Assembly (NCBI RefSeq): GCF_002443255.2
Contig: NW_019211454.1
Coordinates: 11,554,248-11,618,247, forward strand
Length of the DNA stretch: 64,000 bases
DNA from: Varroa destructor
Lineage: Eukaryota > Arthropoda > Arachnida > Mesostigmata > Varroidae
Direction: 5' to 3'
This document shows positions 61,452 to 64,000 of the stretch, one piece after another. Each line of letters opens with the position of its first letter. Within the stretch, counting starts at the first letter, position 1. The notes beneath the pieces were generated by a model that was given only the letters and a program-made list of their open reading frames with translations, was not told where the DNA came from and did not search any database. Position numbers and translations under genes: made by a program.

Positions 61452-64000
61452 TTCTGTTTCTTTAGTAACCATGGATGTTCTTTATTCGTTCCCCGAAAAC
61501 AGATAGCACTTTTTGCCTTAGAATTTAGCAGAGAGCGAACACAGCATCATCAAGGGTCCCGTTTGGGGCGCTGTCGTTATAAGAGATTAACTGTGGCCGC
61601 AAATAAATTCTTAATCAAAAGACGTCTAGTAAAGAAAGACATTTGCTAGAATTTGAGTTAAGGTTTACCTAAGACGTAGCATCCTCGGATCTGCGTAATA
61701 CGGGGAGACAATTTCTCACAAGCAAGTATCGAATTTTGAAAAAAAGTAAAATAATAGACCCTTAGGTTTTGTCGAATATTATGGATGCGAATAGATTTGA
61801 ACGCTTGGTATATGACGAAAAGCGTTTACATTTTGTGTTATATTGAAGAGAACATTTTTACCATGCCTGCTAATATATATGTTACAGTCGTACCACAGTC
61901 ATGGCATACAGTCATATACCATACAGTCGAACAATGGACCTATTGAGGGCCACACTGATTAGCGATGCAATGAAATACGAGCGGACCAAAACAATCGATG
62001 TCAAAGCTGCGAAAAATCAACCATCATTCTCAGCCGAATCGGCCGCTATCCCAGATGCCGACGGTTCGGTCAACGTGAGAGCTATAATAGATTGTTTAAA
62101 AACCCCATAGATACCGTGCATGGCCTCTAAATTTAAATGTTACGTTAATAACTATTTAATCTGAGTTGAATCTAAATTTTCGTAGCCAGTACTGTCTGCT
62201 CGTGATTCGTGTCTAATTCGTATTATTTCTGAATGCTCGCTCGCTCGCTCGCTCGCTAGCTATATGCCGAGAAAGATACGCTAGGAGCCGACGTCAACAT
62301 ACGAGATACAGCCGAACTCGGCTTCTATAATGAACGCTGACTGAGTTTGCTTACGGTCAACAGTCACTGGCGTCTAAATTGATGATTTATTGTATAATAA
62401 AATTGTTTCTATCATTGGCTATAACGAAATTCTCTAAGAGGTAGAATTGTGCGTTATTCGAGTGAAGCTGCTTTTTTTAGTTTATCAGTGAGTACATTGA
62501 CAGGGAGATTTCTATCATACAAAACGATTCATTTCAAACGAATTCGCTAAAACGGCGCGTTTTTACCTTCCAGACTAGATGAAGTAAGACAGTTACGTAA
62601 CACGATATAAAAGAAAAAACTTCACCAATTCGTAAGCGGCATCATGATCAGCTCGTACATGTGATGCTAGTATGCAACCTTTACTGGTTCGACGTACAAC
62701 TATGCTAGGGAAAATTTTAGAATCTAGAATCGGCGCCCATATAACGATGTTTATGCGTTTTTGCGTATTCATCTTTGAAACGGTACAGCTATCTTTTCCC
62801 ATGCGATTTTCCTTCGTCGTATGCTACGTCTTACCACATCTTCTATAGTCAATATTGTCGCACCGATAATTAATCTCTGTTTTAATTAATTTCCGTTCTG
62901 GCTATATCCATACCCTCGCATCGTCATTGAAAACTCTCCGCGCAGAAAAATCTCTGCCAGTTCTACTATCAGCCCCCGGATTAGCTGTGGGCGCCATCAT
63001 TGGAGCGGACTGACAGCAACTGTTTTCATAGAAAATTACCACGTTATTTAACAAACATCGTGACAGTAACAAATATTAATGAATCCAAGAGCCGTTCGGT
63101 TTATTATTCGAATAGACGGTGGCGTCATATTGTGTACAGAGGTACACAAGGGCAAACGTACAAGTATCGCATGTAGATACGAGGTCTTTCTTTGGGTCAA
63201 AGTAATAGCAAGGCGGATATCACGAACCAATTTTGGGTGCACCTGTTAAAGTAAGAAGCACTCTGACAATGCCAAAAGGGCAAGCATTTTAAAGATAGCG
63301 TGGTCATGAAGCCGAGCGCGCTCAGTAGTAGTCCTAGTGGTAGTACTAGTCTTCAAAGATACCCAAAAGCCGAAAGCTGTGAGGGATTCTTAACCGAAAA
63401 TCGAGTAAATGAACTCTATTAATCTACCTCTGTAAATTGCTTGTTCAATTATAGCCTCTTTTTGACGTCTGCCCTTTTCTTTTTTGTAGATGTGCCGATT
63501 GTACTAGCTCCATTAGGCAAATTTAACATTGAAAAATTACGTACTTGTGCGCAGTTGATGCTTTTCGTTGGTTGCTGTTCAGCTGTTCATGTCTAAACCC
63601 CTTTGTTTCTCTCGAATGCTGAAATTCCGCATTTTTTCGGCGTGTGAATGAACCGTAAAGTCTCTACATCAGCCAGTGCCTTTTATCGAGTGCTTCTACT
63701 AGTCGTTTTCTAATGATGGCAAATCAATAGTCTAATGCGAGTTCACTAGAAAGCCTTAAAAAGCTAGAGGAATTGAACGTAGTAATCTTCAACCACCATC
63801 CTCAGAAAAACAGACGTCCCCAGTTTTGCGATCTAGCATAGTTTTCCATCATTTGGAAGCTCCAAGATACTTACCGAGTTCGAATATTGTGTAGGGAACG
63901 AGTTTAACGATGGCTCTGCGTCATTTCTTTCGAAACGTTCTTCGATGCCTTTTACGGAACTTACAGAGCATTGGCGTGTACCATTCAAGCGAGCCATACA
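61452..64000. other. AT-rich background, no supported gene
   Basis: The ATG-initiated part of frame 61901-62110 (58 codons from 61934) has a balanced, soluble-protein-like composition (Ala, Asp, Lys, Ser) but no recognised family and no flanking gene features. From 62260 to the end I see only short frames and a low-complexity AGT/CTAGT patch near 63325-63350. Confidence 0.55.
62235..62257. repeat. (GCTC)n tetranucleotide repeat
   Basis: Five full GCTC units and a partial sixth, then AGC. A G+C-rich tetranucleotide array is unusual in this A+T-rich background. Confidence 0.95.

Noticed and set aside
62235..62257. (GCTC)n as a CRISPR-like or telomere-like array
   Set aside because: It is a pure tetranucleotide microsatellite with no spacers and no telomeric motif.

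Overview
This is 64 kb of A+T-rich DNA (roughly 60-65% A+T by eye) in which I cannot identify any gene by homology. I see no rRNA or tRNA, no transposase or reverse-transcriptase motif block, no CRISPR array and no operon of recognisable families. The longest complete reading frame is 138 codons (37128-37544). If A+T is about 62%, stops make up about 6.6% of codons. Six frames over 64 kb would then give a longest run near 130-140 codons and on the order of a hundred frames of 60 or more, which is what is present, split about evenly between the strands. A bacterial, archaeal or viral genome would look very different. The window is therefore eukaryotic intergenic or intronic DNA (CpG is not obviously depleted, and pure (TA)n tracts of 21-46 bp occur), a gene-poor region, or an artificial, simulated or model-generated sequence. 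Sequence alone does not separate these.

What clearly departs from chance is a scattered set of compact inverted repeats with short loops. The best are 8369-8408 (17 bp perfect stem), 18182-18233 (23 pairs with two mismatches and one bulge), 44356-44406 (23 pairs, one mismatch, 3-nt loop) and 53549-53598 (21 bp perfect stem followed by T-runs). Weaker ones lie at 3100, 14599, 14948, 20017, 20086, 20681, 29285, 42908, 49529 and 57457. Their arms share no sequence, so they are not one element family. They look like independent local inverted duplications or unrelated structured RNAs. Two overlapping hairpins at 57457-57497 are mutually exclusive and the second ends in a T-run, which is attenuator-like geometry.

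The best gene-like structure is a three-exon plus-strand model at 48365-49196 (168 residues, unknown family). Its splice signals and phases agree and its second intron is 51 nt, but it is still weak. A few other splice-flanked open segments (4691-5264, 14987-15191, 32684-32773, 37471-37585, 40366-40588) are recorded as leads only.

Layout: 1-8.3 kb background with (TA)10 and a 14-bp tandem duplication; 8.36-8.41 kb hairpin with an extra arm copy; 14.6-15.2 kb two hairpins beside a possible 40-nt intron; 17.67 kb T22; 18.2 kb imperfect hairpin; 20.0-21.7 kb a cluster of small hairpins and four successive short plus-strand frames; 22-35 kb mostly featureless; 35.3, 36.7 and 40.8 kb (AT)n tracts; 44.4 kb long hairpin; 48.4-49.2 kb gene model; 53.5-54.2 kb perfect hairpin and local duplications; 57.5 kb overlapping hairpins; the rest featureless apart from microsatellites.
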